Source: Kitasatospora aureofaciens (GTDB taxonomy: Bacteria; Actinomycetota; Actinomycetes; Streptomycetales; Streptomycetaceae). Taken from it: a DNA stretch of 64,000 bases. Made by a program: the position numbers and the translations under genes. The notes under the pieces were generated by a model that was given only the letters and a program-made list of their open reading frames with translations, ran no database searches and had not been told where the DNA came from. Positions 25,201 through 33,172 of the stretch are shown here, in pieces (the first letter of the stretch is position 1; each line of letters opens with the position of its first letter). The stretch covers positions 338,129-402,128 of the forward strand of contig JODU01000005.1 in the NCBI GenBank assembly GCA_000720845.1. The letters run 5' to 3'.

Positions 25201-25418
25201 CGACGACGCTGCCCGTCGGGGTCCACGCCGTGGACACCCGTAGTGGCCGGGTCGGGATCGTCATGGGGCACGAGGGGCCGTACGTGCAGTTGCGGCCGTA
25301 CGGCGGTGGGCGGGAGTGGGACGCCGAGCCGGGTGACGTACGCCACGCCACCCCGTCCGAGCGGCTCAGCGCGGCGACGGCGTACACCAACGCGCGAAGC
25401 CGTGGCGAGGTGCCTTGA
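25197..25418 (+). CDS. Small hypothetical protein (beta-rich)
   Basis: A 73-residue protein beginning MTTTLPVGVHAVDTRSGRVGIVMGHEG. The N-terminal 50 residues alternate short strands (GIVMGHEGPYVQLRPYGGGREWD), resembling a small SH3-like barrel, with a helical tail. It is translationally coupled to the preceding small gene and ends 22 bases before recO. Homologues are widespread in Streptomyces beside XRE/DUF397 loci. Function unknown. Confidence 0.75.
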   Translation: MTTTLPVGVHAVDTRSGRVGIVMGHEGPYVQLRPYGGGREWDAEPGDVRHATPSERLSAATAYTNARSRGEVP

Positions 25419-25440
25419 AGGATGCGCGAGAATGGGCCGC

Positions 25441-26187
25441 ATGAGTCTGTTCCGCGACGACGGCATCGTGCTGCGCACCCAGAAGCTGGGTGAGGCGGAC
25501 CGGATCATCACGTTGCTCACGCGCGGTCACGGGCGCGTACGCGCCGTGGCGCGCGGGGTGCGGCGCACGAAGTCGAAGTTCGGCGCCCGGCTGGAGCCGT
25601 TCTCGCACGTGGACGTGCAGTTCTTCTCGAAGAACAGCGAGCTGGTCGGGCGCGGGCTGCCGCTGTGCACGCAGAGCGAGACGATCGCGCCCTACGGTGG
25701 CGGGATCGTCACCGACTACGCGCGGTACACCGCGGGGACCGCCATGCTGGAGACGGCCGAGCGGTTCACCGACCACGAGGGCGAGCCGTCGGTGCAGCAG
25801 TACCTGCTGCTGGTCGGCGCGCTCAGGACCCTCGCCCGGGGCGAGCACGCGCCCAACCTGGTGCTCGACGCGTTCCTGCTGCGCTCGCTGGCCGTGAACG
25901 GGTACGCCCCGACCTTCGGGGACTGCGCGAAGTGCGGCCTGCCCGGTCCGAACCGGTTCTTCTCGGTCGGCTCCGGCGGCTCCGTCTGCGTGGACTGCCG
26001 GGTGCCCGGCAGCGTCGTACCCTCGCCGCAGGCCCTGGAACTGCTCGGAGCGCTGCTTGCGGGAGACTGGGGCACGGCGGACGCGGCCGAGCCGCGGTAC
26101 GTGAGGGAGGGGAGCGGACTGGTCTCCGCCTATCTGCACTGGCACCTGGAGCGGGGACTGCGCTCCCTGCGGTACGTCGAGAAGTAG
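25441..26187 (+). CDS. recO: DNA repair protein RecO
   Basis: A 248-residue recombination mediator of the RecFOR pathway. The N-terminal OB fold (GIVLRTQKLGEADRIITLLTRGHGRVRAVARGVRRTKSKFG) binds ssDNA. The C-terminal domain carries a zinc finger (CAKCGLPG and CVDCRVPG). RecO with RecR loads RecA on SSB-coated gaps. ATG 25441 gives the canonical N-terminus. Twelve bases separate it from uppS, so the two are co-transcribed. Confidence 0.97.
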   Translation: MSLFRDDGIVLRTQKLGEADRIITLLTRGHGRVRAVARGVRRTKSKFGARLEPFSHVDVQFFSKNSELVGRGLPLCTQSETIAPYGGGIVTDYARYTAGTAMLETAERFTDHEGEPSVQQYLLLVGALRTLARGEHAPNLVLDAFLLRSLAVNGYAPTFGDCAKCGLPGPNRFFSVGSGGSVCVDCRVPGSVVPSPQALELLGALLAGDWGTADAAEPRYVREGSGLVSAYLHWHLERGLRSLRYVEK

Positions 26188-26199
26188 GAGAGAACCGAT

Positions 26200-27033
26200 A
26201 TGGCCGTACGCGGGATTCTGGGACGGCAGCGCCGGGAGTACAGGACGCCGGAGCCGCACCCGTCCGGCGCGCGGCCGCCGAAGCTCGGTGAGCTGGTCCC
26301 GGAGCACGTGGCGATCGTCATGGACGGCAACGGACGCTGGGCCAAGGAGCGCGGGCTGCCGCGCACCGAGGGGCACAAGGTCGGTGCCGAGCAGGTCATG
26401 GACGTGCTCCAGGGCGCGATCGAGATGGGCGTGGGGAACATCTCCCTGTACGCCTTCTCCACCGAGAACTGGAAGCGCTCGCCGGAGGAGGTGCGCTTCC
26501 TGATGAACTTCAACCGCGACTTCATCCGCAAGTCCCGCGACACCCTCGACGAGCTGGGGGTGCGGGTGCGCTGGGCGGGGCGGATGCCCAAACTGTGGAA
26601 GTCGGTGGCCAAGGAGCTCCAGGTCGCGCAGGAGCAGACCAAGGAGAACGACCGGCTCACGCTGTACTTCTGCATGAACTACGGCGGCCGGGCCGAGATC
26701 GCCGACGCGGCGCAGGCCCTCGCCGAGGACGTACGGGCCGGGAGGCTCGACCCGTCGAAGGTGAACGAGAAGACGCTCGCGAAGTACCTGTACTACCCGG
26801 ACATGCCGGACGTGGACCTGTTCCTGCGGCCGAGCGGGGAGCAGCGGACGTCGAACTACCTGATCTGGCAGAGCGCGTACGCGGAGATGGTCTTCCAGGA
26901 CGTGCTGTGGCCGGACTTCGACCGACGCGACCTGTGGCGGGCCTGCCTGGAGTTCGCCTCCCGCGACCGCCGCTTCGGCGGCGCCATCCCCAACGAGGAG
27001 CTCCTCGCCATGGAGGGCCGCAGTACCCAGTGA
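26200..27033 (+). CDS. uppS: Isoprenyl transferase (undecaprenyl diphosphate synthase)
   Basis: A 277-residue cis-prenyltransferase making the C55 (or related) polyprenyl diphosphate that becomes the lipid carrier for peptidoglycan and wall polymers. Signature blocks are intact: HVAIVMDGNGRWAKERG (catalytic Asp), YAFSTENWKR, and the C-terminal DVDLFLRPSGEQRTSNYLIWQSAYAEM with the IPP-binding Arg residues. The 35-residue N-terminal extension is common in actinobacteria, where two paralogues usually coexist. Confidence 0.97.
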   Translation: MAVRGILGRQRREYRTPEPHPSGARPPKLGELVPEHVAIVMDGNGRWAKERGLPRTEGHKVGAEQVMDVLQGAIEMGVGNISLYAFSTENWKRSPEEVRFLMNFNRDFIRKSRDTLDELGVRVRWAGRMPKLWKSVAKELQVAQEQTKENDRLTLYFCMNYGGRAEIADAAQALAEDVRAGRLDPSKVNEKTLAKYLYYPDMPDVDLFLRPSGEQRTSNYLIWQSAYAEMVFQDVLWPDFDRRDLWRACLEFASRDRRFGGAIPNEELLAMEGRSTQ

Positions 27034-27049
27034 GCCCCGGGCGGCAAAA

Positions 27050-27120
27050 TCAGCCCGTCCGGCGCTTGAGGACGAGGCCGTTCAGGCCGATACAGGGGCC
27101 CGGGGCGCAGCCCCGGCCCC
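27050..27120. repeat. Dispersed Streptomyces intergenic repeat with hairpin
   Basis: The stretch reading TCCGGCGCTTGAGGACGAGG and continuing past TTCAGGCCGA matches an intergenic sequence I have seen many times in Streptomyces genomes. It ends in a GGGGCCCGGGGC/GCCCCGGCCCC stem-loop (27095-27120). It separates the convergent uppS and zur genes and likely acts as a two-way terminator. Confidence 0.6.
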
Positions 27121-27127
27121 GCCCCGC

Positions 27128-27547
27128 TCAACCGCCGGAGGCCCCCGCGCAGTCGGCGCAGGTGCCGAAGATCTCCACCGTGTGCGCCACGTTGACGTAG
27201 CCGTGCTCCGCGGCGATGGCCTCGGCCCACTTCTCCACCGCGGGGCCCTCCACCTCGACGGCCTTGCCGCAGGCGCGGCAGACCAGGTGGTGGTGATGGT
27301 CGCCGGTGGAGCAGCGGCGATAGACCGACTCGCCCTCGGCGGTGCGCAGGACGTCGACCTCGCCGGCGTCGGCGAGGGACTGCAGGGTGCGGTAGACCGT
27401 GGTGAGCCCGACCGCGTCGCCCTTGTGCTTGAGCATGTCGTGGAGCTCCTGCGCGCTGCGGAACTCCTCGACCTCCTGAAGGGCGGCCGACACGGCAGCC
27501 CGCTGCCGGGTGGCGCGGCCCTTCACGGGCGGTCCAGCGGTGGTCAC
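27128..27547 (-). CDS. zur: Zinc uptake regulator Zur (Fur family)
   Basis: A 139-residue Fur-family repressor. The winged helix lies in the N-terminal half (FRSAQELHDMLKHKGDAVGLTTVYRTLQSLADAGEVD). The metal sites are seen in STGDHHHHLVCRACGKAVEV and in the C-terminal CADCAG structural zinc pair. The HHHH cluster and the position directly downstream of a zinc ABC transporter operon identify it as Zur rather than Fur. It lies 61 bases after znuB on the same strand and is probably the operon's last gene, giving zinc-dependent feedback. Confidence 0.95.
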   Translation of the reverse strand: MTTAGPPVKGRATRQRAAVSAALQEVEEFRSAQELHDMLKHKGDAVGLTTVYRTLQSLADAGEVDVLRTAEGESVYRRCSTGDHHHHLVCRACGKAVEVEGPAVEKWAEAIAAEHGYVNVAHTVEIFGTCADCAGASGG

Positions 27548-27608
27548 TGGTTCCTCCTCACGTCTTCGCGGCTTGCCGGGCCATTGTGCCAGCCCGGTTC
27601 GCCCGCGG

Positions 27609-28511
27609 TCAGACGCCGACCTCGTCGGCGGCCCCCCTGGTGGCCGGAATCTTGCACTCCGCCGGATCCGCGGCGGGCTCGGTGGCGGCGAGCGCCCGCG
27701 CGCGTCGCCTGGCCAGCGGGGCGGCCAGCACGCTCAGCACGATGAACGCGCCGATGGTGAGCAGCACGATCGTCGCGCCGGGCGGTACGTCCTGGTAGTA
27801 CGAGGTCACCGTGCCGCCGAGCGTCACGGTCACGCCGAGCGCGACGGCGATCGCGAAGGTGGCGGCGAAGCTGCGGGTGAGCTGCTGCGCGGCGGCCACC
27901 GGGACCACCATCAGCGCCGACACGAGCAGCAGCCCGACGACGCGCATCGCGACGGTCACGGTGACCGCCGCCGTGACGGCCGTCAGCAGGTTCAGCGCGC
28001 GCACCGGCAGCCCGGTGACCCGGGCGAACTCCTCGTCCTGGCTGACGGCGAACAGCTGGCGGCGCAGGCCGACGGTGACGAGGACCACGAGGGCGGCCAG
28101 CACGCAGATCGCGGTGACGTCGGACTCGGAGACCGTCGACAGGGAGCCGAAGAGGTACGAGGTGAGGTTGGCGTTGGAGCCGCCCGGCGCGAGGTTGATG
28201 AACATCACGCCGCCCGCCATGCCGCCGTAGAAGAGCATGGCGAGGGCGATGTCGCCGCGGGTCTTGCCGTACCAGCGGATCAGCTCCATGAGGACCGCGC
28301 CGAGGACGGAGACCAGGGTCGCCATCCAGACGGGGGACCAGGAGAGCAGGAAGCCGAGGCCGACGCCGGTCATCGCCACGTGGCCGATGCCGTCGCCCAT
28401 GAGGGCCTGGCGGCGCTGGACCAGATAGATGCCGATGGCCGGGGCGGTGATGCCGACCAGGACGGCGGCGAGCAGCGCCCGCTGCATGAAGGCGTAGTTC
28501 AGGATTTCCAT
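27609..28511 (-). CDS. znuB: Zinc ABC transporter permease
   Basis: A 300-residue integral membrane permease of the ABC-3 (ZnuB/MntB/TroC) family with eight to nine helices. The family pattern GITAPAIGIYLVQRRQALMGDGIGHVAM near the N-terminus and AMRVVGLLLVSALMVVPVAAAQ in the second half are intact. The C-terminal tail is cytoplasmic and charged. Ten bases separate it from znuC. Confidence 0.95.
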   Translation of the reverse strand: MEILNYAFMQRALLAAVLVGITAPAIGIYLVQRRQALMGDGIGHVAMTGVGLGFLLSWSPVWMATLVSVLGAVLMELIRWYGKTRGDIALAMLFYGGMAGGVMFINLAPGGSNANLTSYLFGSLSTVSESDVTAICVLAALVVLVTVGLRRQLFAVSQDEEFARVTGLPVRALNLLTAVTAAVTVTVAMRVVGLLLVSALMVVPVAAAQQLTRSFAATFAIAVALGVTVTLGGTVTSYYQDVPPGATIVLLTIGAFIVLSVLAAPLARRRARALAATEPAADPAECKIPATRGAADEVGV

Positions 28512-28521
28512 GGGTGCCTTC

Positions 28522-29292
28522 TCAGCTCAGCAGTCCGGTGCGGACCGGCTCGGCGCCGGACGGTGCGTGCGGGTGGACGTGGTCGTGGCCGGGCAGCGCG
28601 TGCTGGCCGACCGCCTCGGGCGGCGGGCCGTCGTGCAGCACGCAGCCGTCGCGGAGCACCACGGCCCGGTCGATCAGCGGCTCCAGCGGGCCCAGCTCGT
28701 GCAGGACGAGCAGGACGGTGGCGCCGGCCGCGACCTGTTTGCGCAGGGTCGCCGCCAGCACCTCCTGGCTGGCCAGGTCGACGCCGGCCATCGGCTCGTC
28801 CATGATCAGCAGTTCGGGTTCGGCGGCGAGCGCGCGGGCGATCAGCACGCGCTGGTGCTGGCCGCCGGAGAGGGCGTTCACCGAGTCCTTGGCGCGGTCC
28901 GCCATGCCGACCAGGTCGAGGGCGCGGCGTACGGCCTCGTGGTCCGCCTTGCGCAGGACGCCGAAGCGGGCCCGGGAGAGCCGGCCCGAGGCGACCACCT
29001 CGGTCACGGTGGCGGGGACGCCGCCCGCGGCCGTGGTGCGCTGCGGGACGTAGCCCAGGCGCGCCCAGTCGCGGAAGCGGCGCCTGGGGGTGCCGAACAG
29101 TTCGATCTCCCCGGCGGTGACCGGCACCTGGCCGATGATCGTGCGCACGGCCGTGGACTTGCCCGAGCCGTTGGCGCCGAGCAGCGCGACCACCTGGCCG
29201 CGCCGCACGGTGAGGTCGATGCCGCGCAGGACGGGGCGTGAGCCCAGCTCGGCGCGGACGCCGCGCAGGGATATGACGGACTCGTCGCTCAC
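28522..29292 (-). CDS. znuC: Zinc ABC transporter ATP-binding protein
   Basis: A 256-residue ATPase with Walker A GANGSGKST, Q-loop, ABC signature LSGGQHQRV, Walker B LLIMDEP and H-loop LVLHE. The C-terminal tail HALPGHDHVHPHAP is His-rich, as in zinc-handling relatives. GTG 29292 is chosen because GGAGG precedes it by about 5 bases and no other start codon lies close upstream. It couples to ZnuB at the membrane. Position between znuA and znuB on the minus strand. Confidence 0.95.
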   Translation of the reverse strand: MSDESVISLRGVRAELGSRPVLRGIDLTVRRGQVVALLGANGSGKSTAVRTIIGQVPVTAGEIELFGTPRRRFRDWARLGYVPQRTTAAGGVPATVTEVVASGRLSRARFGVLRKADHEAVRRALDLVGMADRAKDSVNALSGGQHQRVLIARALAAEPELLIMDEPMAGVDLASQEVLAATLRKQVAAGATVLLVLHELGPLEPLIDRAVVLRDGCVLHDGPPPEAVGQHALPGHDHVHPHAPSGAEPVRTGLLS

Positions 29293-29330
29293 GATGTCCT
29301 CCGTAACGATCGAACTGCGGGTGGTACTGC

Positions 29331-30311
29331 TTACTTGGCGCCGAGGGCGGTTTCGAGCGCCTTGAGGTTGGACTCCATGACCCCGACGTAGTCCTCGCCC
29401 TTGGACTTGTCGGTGATGCCCTCCAGCGGATCGAGGACGTCCGTCTTCAGGCCCGCGTCCTTGGCGAGGGTCTTCGCGGTCTTGTCGGACACCAGTGTCT
29501 CGTAGAAGACGGTGGTGACACCGTCGGCCCTGGCCTCCTGCTGGAGCTCCTTGATCCGGGCGGGGCTGGGCTCGCTCTCCGGGTCCAGGCCGTTGATGGC
29601 CTCCTGGGTGAGTCCGTAGCGCTCGGCGAGGTAGCCGAAGGCGGCGTGGTTGGTGAAGAAGACCTTGGTGTCGGTCTTCGCCAGGCCGTTCTTGAACGCC
29701 GTGTCCAGGCCGCCCAGCTTCTTCGCCAGCGCCTCGGCGTTCTCGCGGTAGTCGGCGGCGTGGTCCGGGTCGGCCTTCTCGAAGGCCTGGGCGACGCCCT
29801 CGGCGATCTCGGCGTACTTCACCGGGTCCAGCCACACGTGCGGGTCGAGCGCGTGCTCACCGCCCTCGGAGTGCTCCTCCTCGGCGTGCTCGTCCGCGTG
29901 CTCCTCGCCGCCGTGGTCGTGCTCCACGTTCCCGTGGTCTTCCAGCTTCGTCAGCGTGGCCGCGTCGATCTTGGTCTTCACGTCGGACTGGGCGATGGCC
30001 TCGTCCACGGCGGGCTGGAGGGACTTCAGGTAGAGCACCGCGTCCGCCTCGCCCATCTGGGCGGTCTGCTTGGCGCTCAGCTCCAGGTCGTGCGGCTCCT
30101 GGCCGGGCTCGGTGAGCGTGGTGACGTTCACGTGGTCCCCGCCGATCTGCTCGGCGAGGTACTCCATGGGGTAGAACGACGCGACGACGTCGAACTTGTC
30201 GGTATTGCCCGCCGCCGAGCTGTCGCCGGCGCAGGCGGAGAGGGTGCCGAGGCCGAGCGCGGTGGCCGCGGTGACTGCTATGCCGGATATGCGGCGTCGT
30301 CGTACGTTCAT
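29331..30311 (-). CDS. znuA: Zinc-binding lipoprotein of ABC transporter
   Basis: A 326-residue cluster A-I solute-binding lipoprotein with lipobox LGTLSACAG (Cys near residue 30). The metal ligands are the expected His residues (GQEPHDLELSAK; DPHVWLDPV; FFTNHAAFGYL) and an Asp or Glu late in the chain. Between the first and second ligands is a His/Glu-rich loop (GNVEHDHGGEEHADEHAEEEH), the hallmark of zinc-specific members. ATG 30311 is preferred over ATG 30320 because it lies just downstream of promoter-like hexamers overlapped by the Zur box. Confidence 0.95.
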   Translation of the reverse strand: MNVRRRRISGIAVTAATALGLGTLSACAGDSSAAGNTDKFDVVASFYPMEYLAEQIGGDHVNVTTLTEPGQEPHDLELSAKQTAQMGEADAVLYLKSLQPAVDEAIAQSDVKTKIDAATLTKLEDHGNVEHDHGGEEHADEHAEEEHSEGGEHALDPHVWLDPVKYAEIAEGVAQAFEKADPDHAADYRENAEALAKKLGGLDTAFKNGLAKTDTKVFFTNHAAFGYLAERYGLTQEAINGLDPESEPSPARIKELQQEARADGVTTVFYETLVSDKTAKTLAKDAGLKTDVLDPLEGITDKSKGEDYVGVMESNLKALETALGAK

Positions 30312-30348
30312 GACACTCATTTTCAACAAATATGGAAACGGTTGTCAA
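30311..30348 (-). promoter_or_regulatory. znuA promoter with Zur-like box
   Basis: On the minus strand TTGACA (30343-30348) and GAAAAT (30319-30324) are 18 bases apart, and ATG 30311 follows 7 bases later, fitting a leaderless mRNA. TGAAAATGAGTGTCA (30311-30325) fits the 7-1-7 Zur box pattern (arms match at 5 of 7 positions) and covers the -10 and start site, the expected place for repression. Confidence 0.7.
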
Positions 30349-30382
30349 CAAGCACCCGATTCCGCAGATGGGAGGCCCCGAT

Positions 30383-30413
30383 TTGGCCGTGGGGCGGCCC
30401 ACGCCGGTAACCT
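30383..30413 (+). promoter_or_regulatory. Candidate glyS promoter
   Basis: TTGGCC (30383-30388) and TAACCT (30408-30413) are separated by 19 bases, 58 bases upstream of the glyS start. A vegetative-type promoter is plausible but unproven. The leader is too short for a T-box. Confidence 0.35.
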
Positions 30414-30471
30414 GAAGCATTCTCTGGAAGCATCTCGCTTCGTCGCCCGTCGTCGTAATGAAGAGAGCACC

Positions 30472-31854
30472 GTGGCCGCCGACAAGATCGACACCATCGT
30501 CAGCCTGAGCAAGCGCCGTGGCTTCGTATTCCCCTGCAGTGAGATCTACGGCGGTCAGCGCGCCGCCTGGGACTACGGTCCGCTGGGTGTCGAGCTCAAG
30601 GAGAACCTCAAGCGCCAGTGGTGGCGCTACATGGTCACCTCGCGCGAGGACGTCGTCGGTCTCGACTCCTCCGTGATCCTGGCCCCCGAGGTCTGGGTGG
30701 CCTCCGGTCACGTCGCGACCTTCACGGACCCGCTGACCGAGTGCACCTCCTGCCACAAGCGGTTCCGCGCGGACCACCTGGAGGAGGCGTACGAGGAGAA
30801 GAAGGGCCACGCCCCGGAGAACGGTCTGGCCGACCTCAACTGCCCCAACTGCGGCAACAAGGGCACCTTCACCGAGCCCAAGCAGTTCTCCGGCCTGCTC
30901 TCCACCCACCTCGGCCCGACCCAGGACAGCGGCTCGGTCGCCTACCTGCGGCCCGAGACCGCCCAGGGCATCTTCACCAACTTCGCCCAGGTGCAGACCA
31001 CTTCGCGCCGCAAGCCGCCGTTCGGCATCGCCCAGATGGGCAAGTCCTTCCGCAACGAGATCACGCCCGGCAACTTCATCTTCCGCACCCGCGAGTTCGA
31101 GCAGATGGAGATGGAGTTCTTCGTCAAGCCGGGCGAGGACGAGAAGTGGCAGGAGTACTGGATGGAGCAGCGCTGGAACTGGTACACGGGCCTCGGTCTC
31201 CGCGAGGAGAACATGCGCTGGTACGAGCACCCGGCCGAGAAGCTCTCCCACTACTCCAAGCGCACCGCCGACATCGAGTACCGCTTCTCCTTCGGCGGCA
31301 GCGAGTGGGGTGAGCTGGAGGGTGTCGCCAACCGGACCGACTACGACCTCTCCTCGCACGCCAAGGCCTCCGGCCAGGACCTCTCCTACTACGACCAGGA
31401 GGCCCAGGAGCGCTGGACGCCGTACGTCATCGAGCCGGCGGCCGGTGTCGGCCGGGCCATGCTCGCCTTCCTGCTCGACGCGTACATCGAGGACGAGGCG
31501 CCGAACGCCAAGGGCAAGCTGGAGAAGCGCACCGTGCTCCGCCTCGACCCGCGGCTGTCCCCGGTGAAGGTCGCCGTGCTGCCGCTGTCGCGCAACCCGG
31601 AGCTGTCGCCGAAGGCGAAGGGGCTGGCGCAGGCGCTGCGGCAGCACTGGAACATCGAGTTCGACGACGCGGGTGCGATCGGGCGGCGGTACCGGCGTCA
31701 GGACGAGATCGGGACGCCGTTCTGCGTGACGGTCGACTTCGACACGCTGGACGACAACGCGGTGACCGTGCGGGAGCGGGACACGATGAAGCAGGAGCGT
31801 GTGTCGCTGGACCAGATCGAGGGGTACCTCGCTTCTCGGCTCGTCGGCTGCTGA
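30472..31854 (+). CDS. glyS: Glycyl-tRNA synthetase (alpha2 type)
   Basis: A 460-residue class II synthetase charging tRNA-Gly. Motif 1/2/3 regions are visible (SEIYGGQRAAWDYGPLGVELK; SFRNEITPGNFIFRTREFEQMEMEFF; and the C-terminal GVGRAMLAFLLDAY). A zinc-binding insertion has paired CxxC motifs (CTSCHKRF, CPNCGNKG). The C-terminal anticodon-binding domain (VAVLPLSRNPELSPKAKGLAQALR) is present. GTG 30472 (MAADKIDTIVSL) is chosen with the purine tract GAAGAGAG upstream; the open frame extends back to 30196 without similarity. Confidence 0.97.
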   Translation: MAADKIDTIVSLSKRRGFVFPCSEIYGGQRAAWDYGPLGVELKENLKRQWWRYMVTSREDVVGLDSSVILAPEVWVASGHVATFTDPLTECTSCHKRFRADHLEEAYEEKKGHAPENGLADLNCPNCGNKGTFTEPKQFSGLLSTHLGPTQDSGSVAYLRPETAQGIFTNFAQVQTTSRRKPPFGIAQMGKSFRNEITPGNFIFRTREFEQMEMEFFVKPGEDEKWQEYWMEQRWNWYTGLGLREENMRWYEHPAEKLSHYSKRTADIEYRFSFGGSEWGELEGVANRTDYDLSSHAKASGQDLSYYDQEAQERWTPYVIEPAAGVGRAMLAFLLDAYIEDEAPNAKGKLEKRTVLRLDPRLSPVKVAVLPLSRNPELSPKAKGLAQALRQHWNIEFDDAGAIGRRYRRQDEIGTPFCVTVDFDTLDDNAVTVRERDTMKQERVSLDQIEGYLASRLVGC

Positions 31855-31875
31855 ACGTCCGTTTGCGTTGAGGTA

Positions 31876-31896
31876 CCAGGGGGCTCCGCCCCCTGG
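31876..31896. terminator. glyS terminator hairpin
   Basis: CCAGGGGGC and GCCCCCTGG pair perfectly over a 3-base loop, 21 bases after the glyS stop. The GGGGGCTCCGCCCCC core is a very common terminator cassette in Streptomyces. Confidence 0.75.
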
Positions 31897-31910
31897 ACCC
31901 CCGGCCTGAG

Positions 31911-31947
31911 CCCACCCACCACCCGACTCGGTCGGGAGGGGGGTGGG
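31911..31947. terminator. Second hairpin, chitinase side
   Basis: A long C-rich arm (31911-31927) pairs with the G-rich arm 31931-31947 to form a stem between the convergent glyS and chitinase genes, likely terminating the chitinase transcript. Confidence 0.55.
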
Positions 31948-31990
31948 CGTTTCGGCGTTTCGGGGGCCTGGATTACACGTTCAGCCCGGC

Positions 31991-33052
31991 TCAGCGGCCC
32001 TGGAGGGCCTTCACGTTGTCGCCGAAGGTCCAGTTCTTCGAGCCGTCCCAGTTGAGGGACCAGGTCATCAGGCCCTTGAGGGAGCCGTTGTAGTGGTTCC
32101 AGGCCTGGGAGACCAGGGACGGTGACATGTGACCGCCGCCCGCGCCGGGCTGGGCGGGCAGGCCCGGGACCTGCTTGTCGTAGGGCATCCGGATCGTCGT
32201 GCCCTGGATGACCAGGCCTTTGTTCAGGCAGTCGGTCTGGGCGGTGAAGCCTTGCACGGTGCCGGCCGAGTAGGAGTCGCCGGAACAGCCGTACATGCTG
32301 CCGTTGTAGTACTGCATGTTCAGCCACCACAGGCGGCCGTTGTCCGCGTACTTCTTGATGACCGGCAGGTACGCGCCCCAGATCGAGCCGTAGACGACGC
32401 TGCCGCCGGTCACGTACGCCGTCTCCGGGGCCATCGTGAGGCCGAAGTTGGCGGGCATGCGGGCCAGAACGCCGTCGATGATGCGGATCAGGTTGGACTG
32501 GGAGGCGGAGAGCTGGTTGATGTTGCCGCTGCCGGTCAGGCCGGTCTCGATGTCGATGTCGATGCCGTCGAAGTTGTACTTCTTCAGGATCGGGACGATC
32601 GTGTCGACGAAACGGTCCGCGACCGCGGCCGAGTTGAGGTCGATGCCGGCCGTCGCGCCGCCGATGGAGAGCAGGAGCGTCTGCCCGGACGCCTTGGCCG
32701 CGCACATCTCGGCGGGCGTCGCCACCTTCACGCCCGCGTCCATGCCGTCCTCCCACAGGGCCGTCCCGTCGGAGAGGATCACCGGGAAGGCCGCGTTGAG
32801 GACGTTGTACCCGTGGGCGGCGATCTGGGGGTTGGTGATCGGGGTCCAGCCGAAGGGCGGGTGGACGCCGTTGGCGGCTCCGTCCCAGTTCTCCCAGTAG
32901 CCCTGGAGGACCTTGCCGGCGGGCTTCGACTTCACGGCGCAGGTGTCGGCGGAAGCGCCGGTGGGTGCGGCGGACGCGGTGGCCACGCCCAGGGGGACGA
33001 GGACGGTGGCCGCCAGTGCGGCGGCCAGTAGACGGAACGTGCGGCGGATCAT
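31991..33052 (-). CDS. Secreted GH18 chitinase
   Basis: A 353-residue family 18 glycoside hydrolase cleaving chitin with substrate-assisted retention. The signal peptide (MIRRTFRLLAAALAATVLVPLGVATASA) is followed by a short linker and the catalytic barrel. The catalytic signature DGIDIDIE is intact, along with LLLSIGG on beta-3 and MAPE and MQYY on later strands. No carbohydrate-binding module is attached. ATG 33052 has GGGAGG 6 bases upstream. Paired DasR-like operators sit in its promoter, consistent with GlcNAc/chitin control. Confidence 0.95.
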   Translation of the reverse strand: MIRRTFRLLAAALAATVLVPLGVATASAAPTGASADTCAVKSKPAGKVLQGYWENWDGAANGVHPPFGWTPITNPQIAAHGYNVLNAAFPVILSDGTALWEDGMDAGVKVATPAEMCAAKASGQTLLLSIGGATAGIDLNSAAVADRFVDTIVPILKKYNFDGIDIDIETGLTGSGNINQLSASQSNLIRIIDGVLARMPANFGLTMAPETAYVTGGSVVYGSIWGAYLPVIKKYADNGRLWWLNMQYYNGSMYGCSGDSYSAGTVQGFTAQTDCLNKGLVIQGTTIRMPYDKQVPGLPAQPGAGGGHMSPSLVSQAWNHYNGSLKGLMTWSLNWDGSKNWTFGDNVKALQGR

Positions 33053-33115
33053 GCCGGGCCTCCCGGTGGGGGTCGGTGAGGGAGAGTCGTTTGTGTCGCA
33101 GGCATGACAGTGCTG

Positions 33116-33148
33116 TGGTCCAGACCTTTCGTCAAGAGGTCTGGACCA
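33116..33148 (-). promoter_or_regulatory. Chitinase promoter with two DasR-like operators
   Basis: TGGTCCAGACC at 33116-33126 is repeated in inverted orientation at 33138-33148, with centres 22 bases apart. A minus-strand TTGACG (33130-33135) lies exactly between them and can be the -35. The repeat is the element conserved in Streptomyces chitinase promoters and resembles the DasR responsive element (GGTC-tA-GACC core). Confidence 0.75.
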
Positions 33149-33172
33149 AGAAGGGGGCGGTTCGGTCGGCCG

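Noticed and set aside
30312..30471. Possible T-box riboswitch before glyS
   Set aside because: The leader is at most about 100 bases, and I see neither the T-box core sequence nor a specifier stem.
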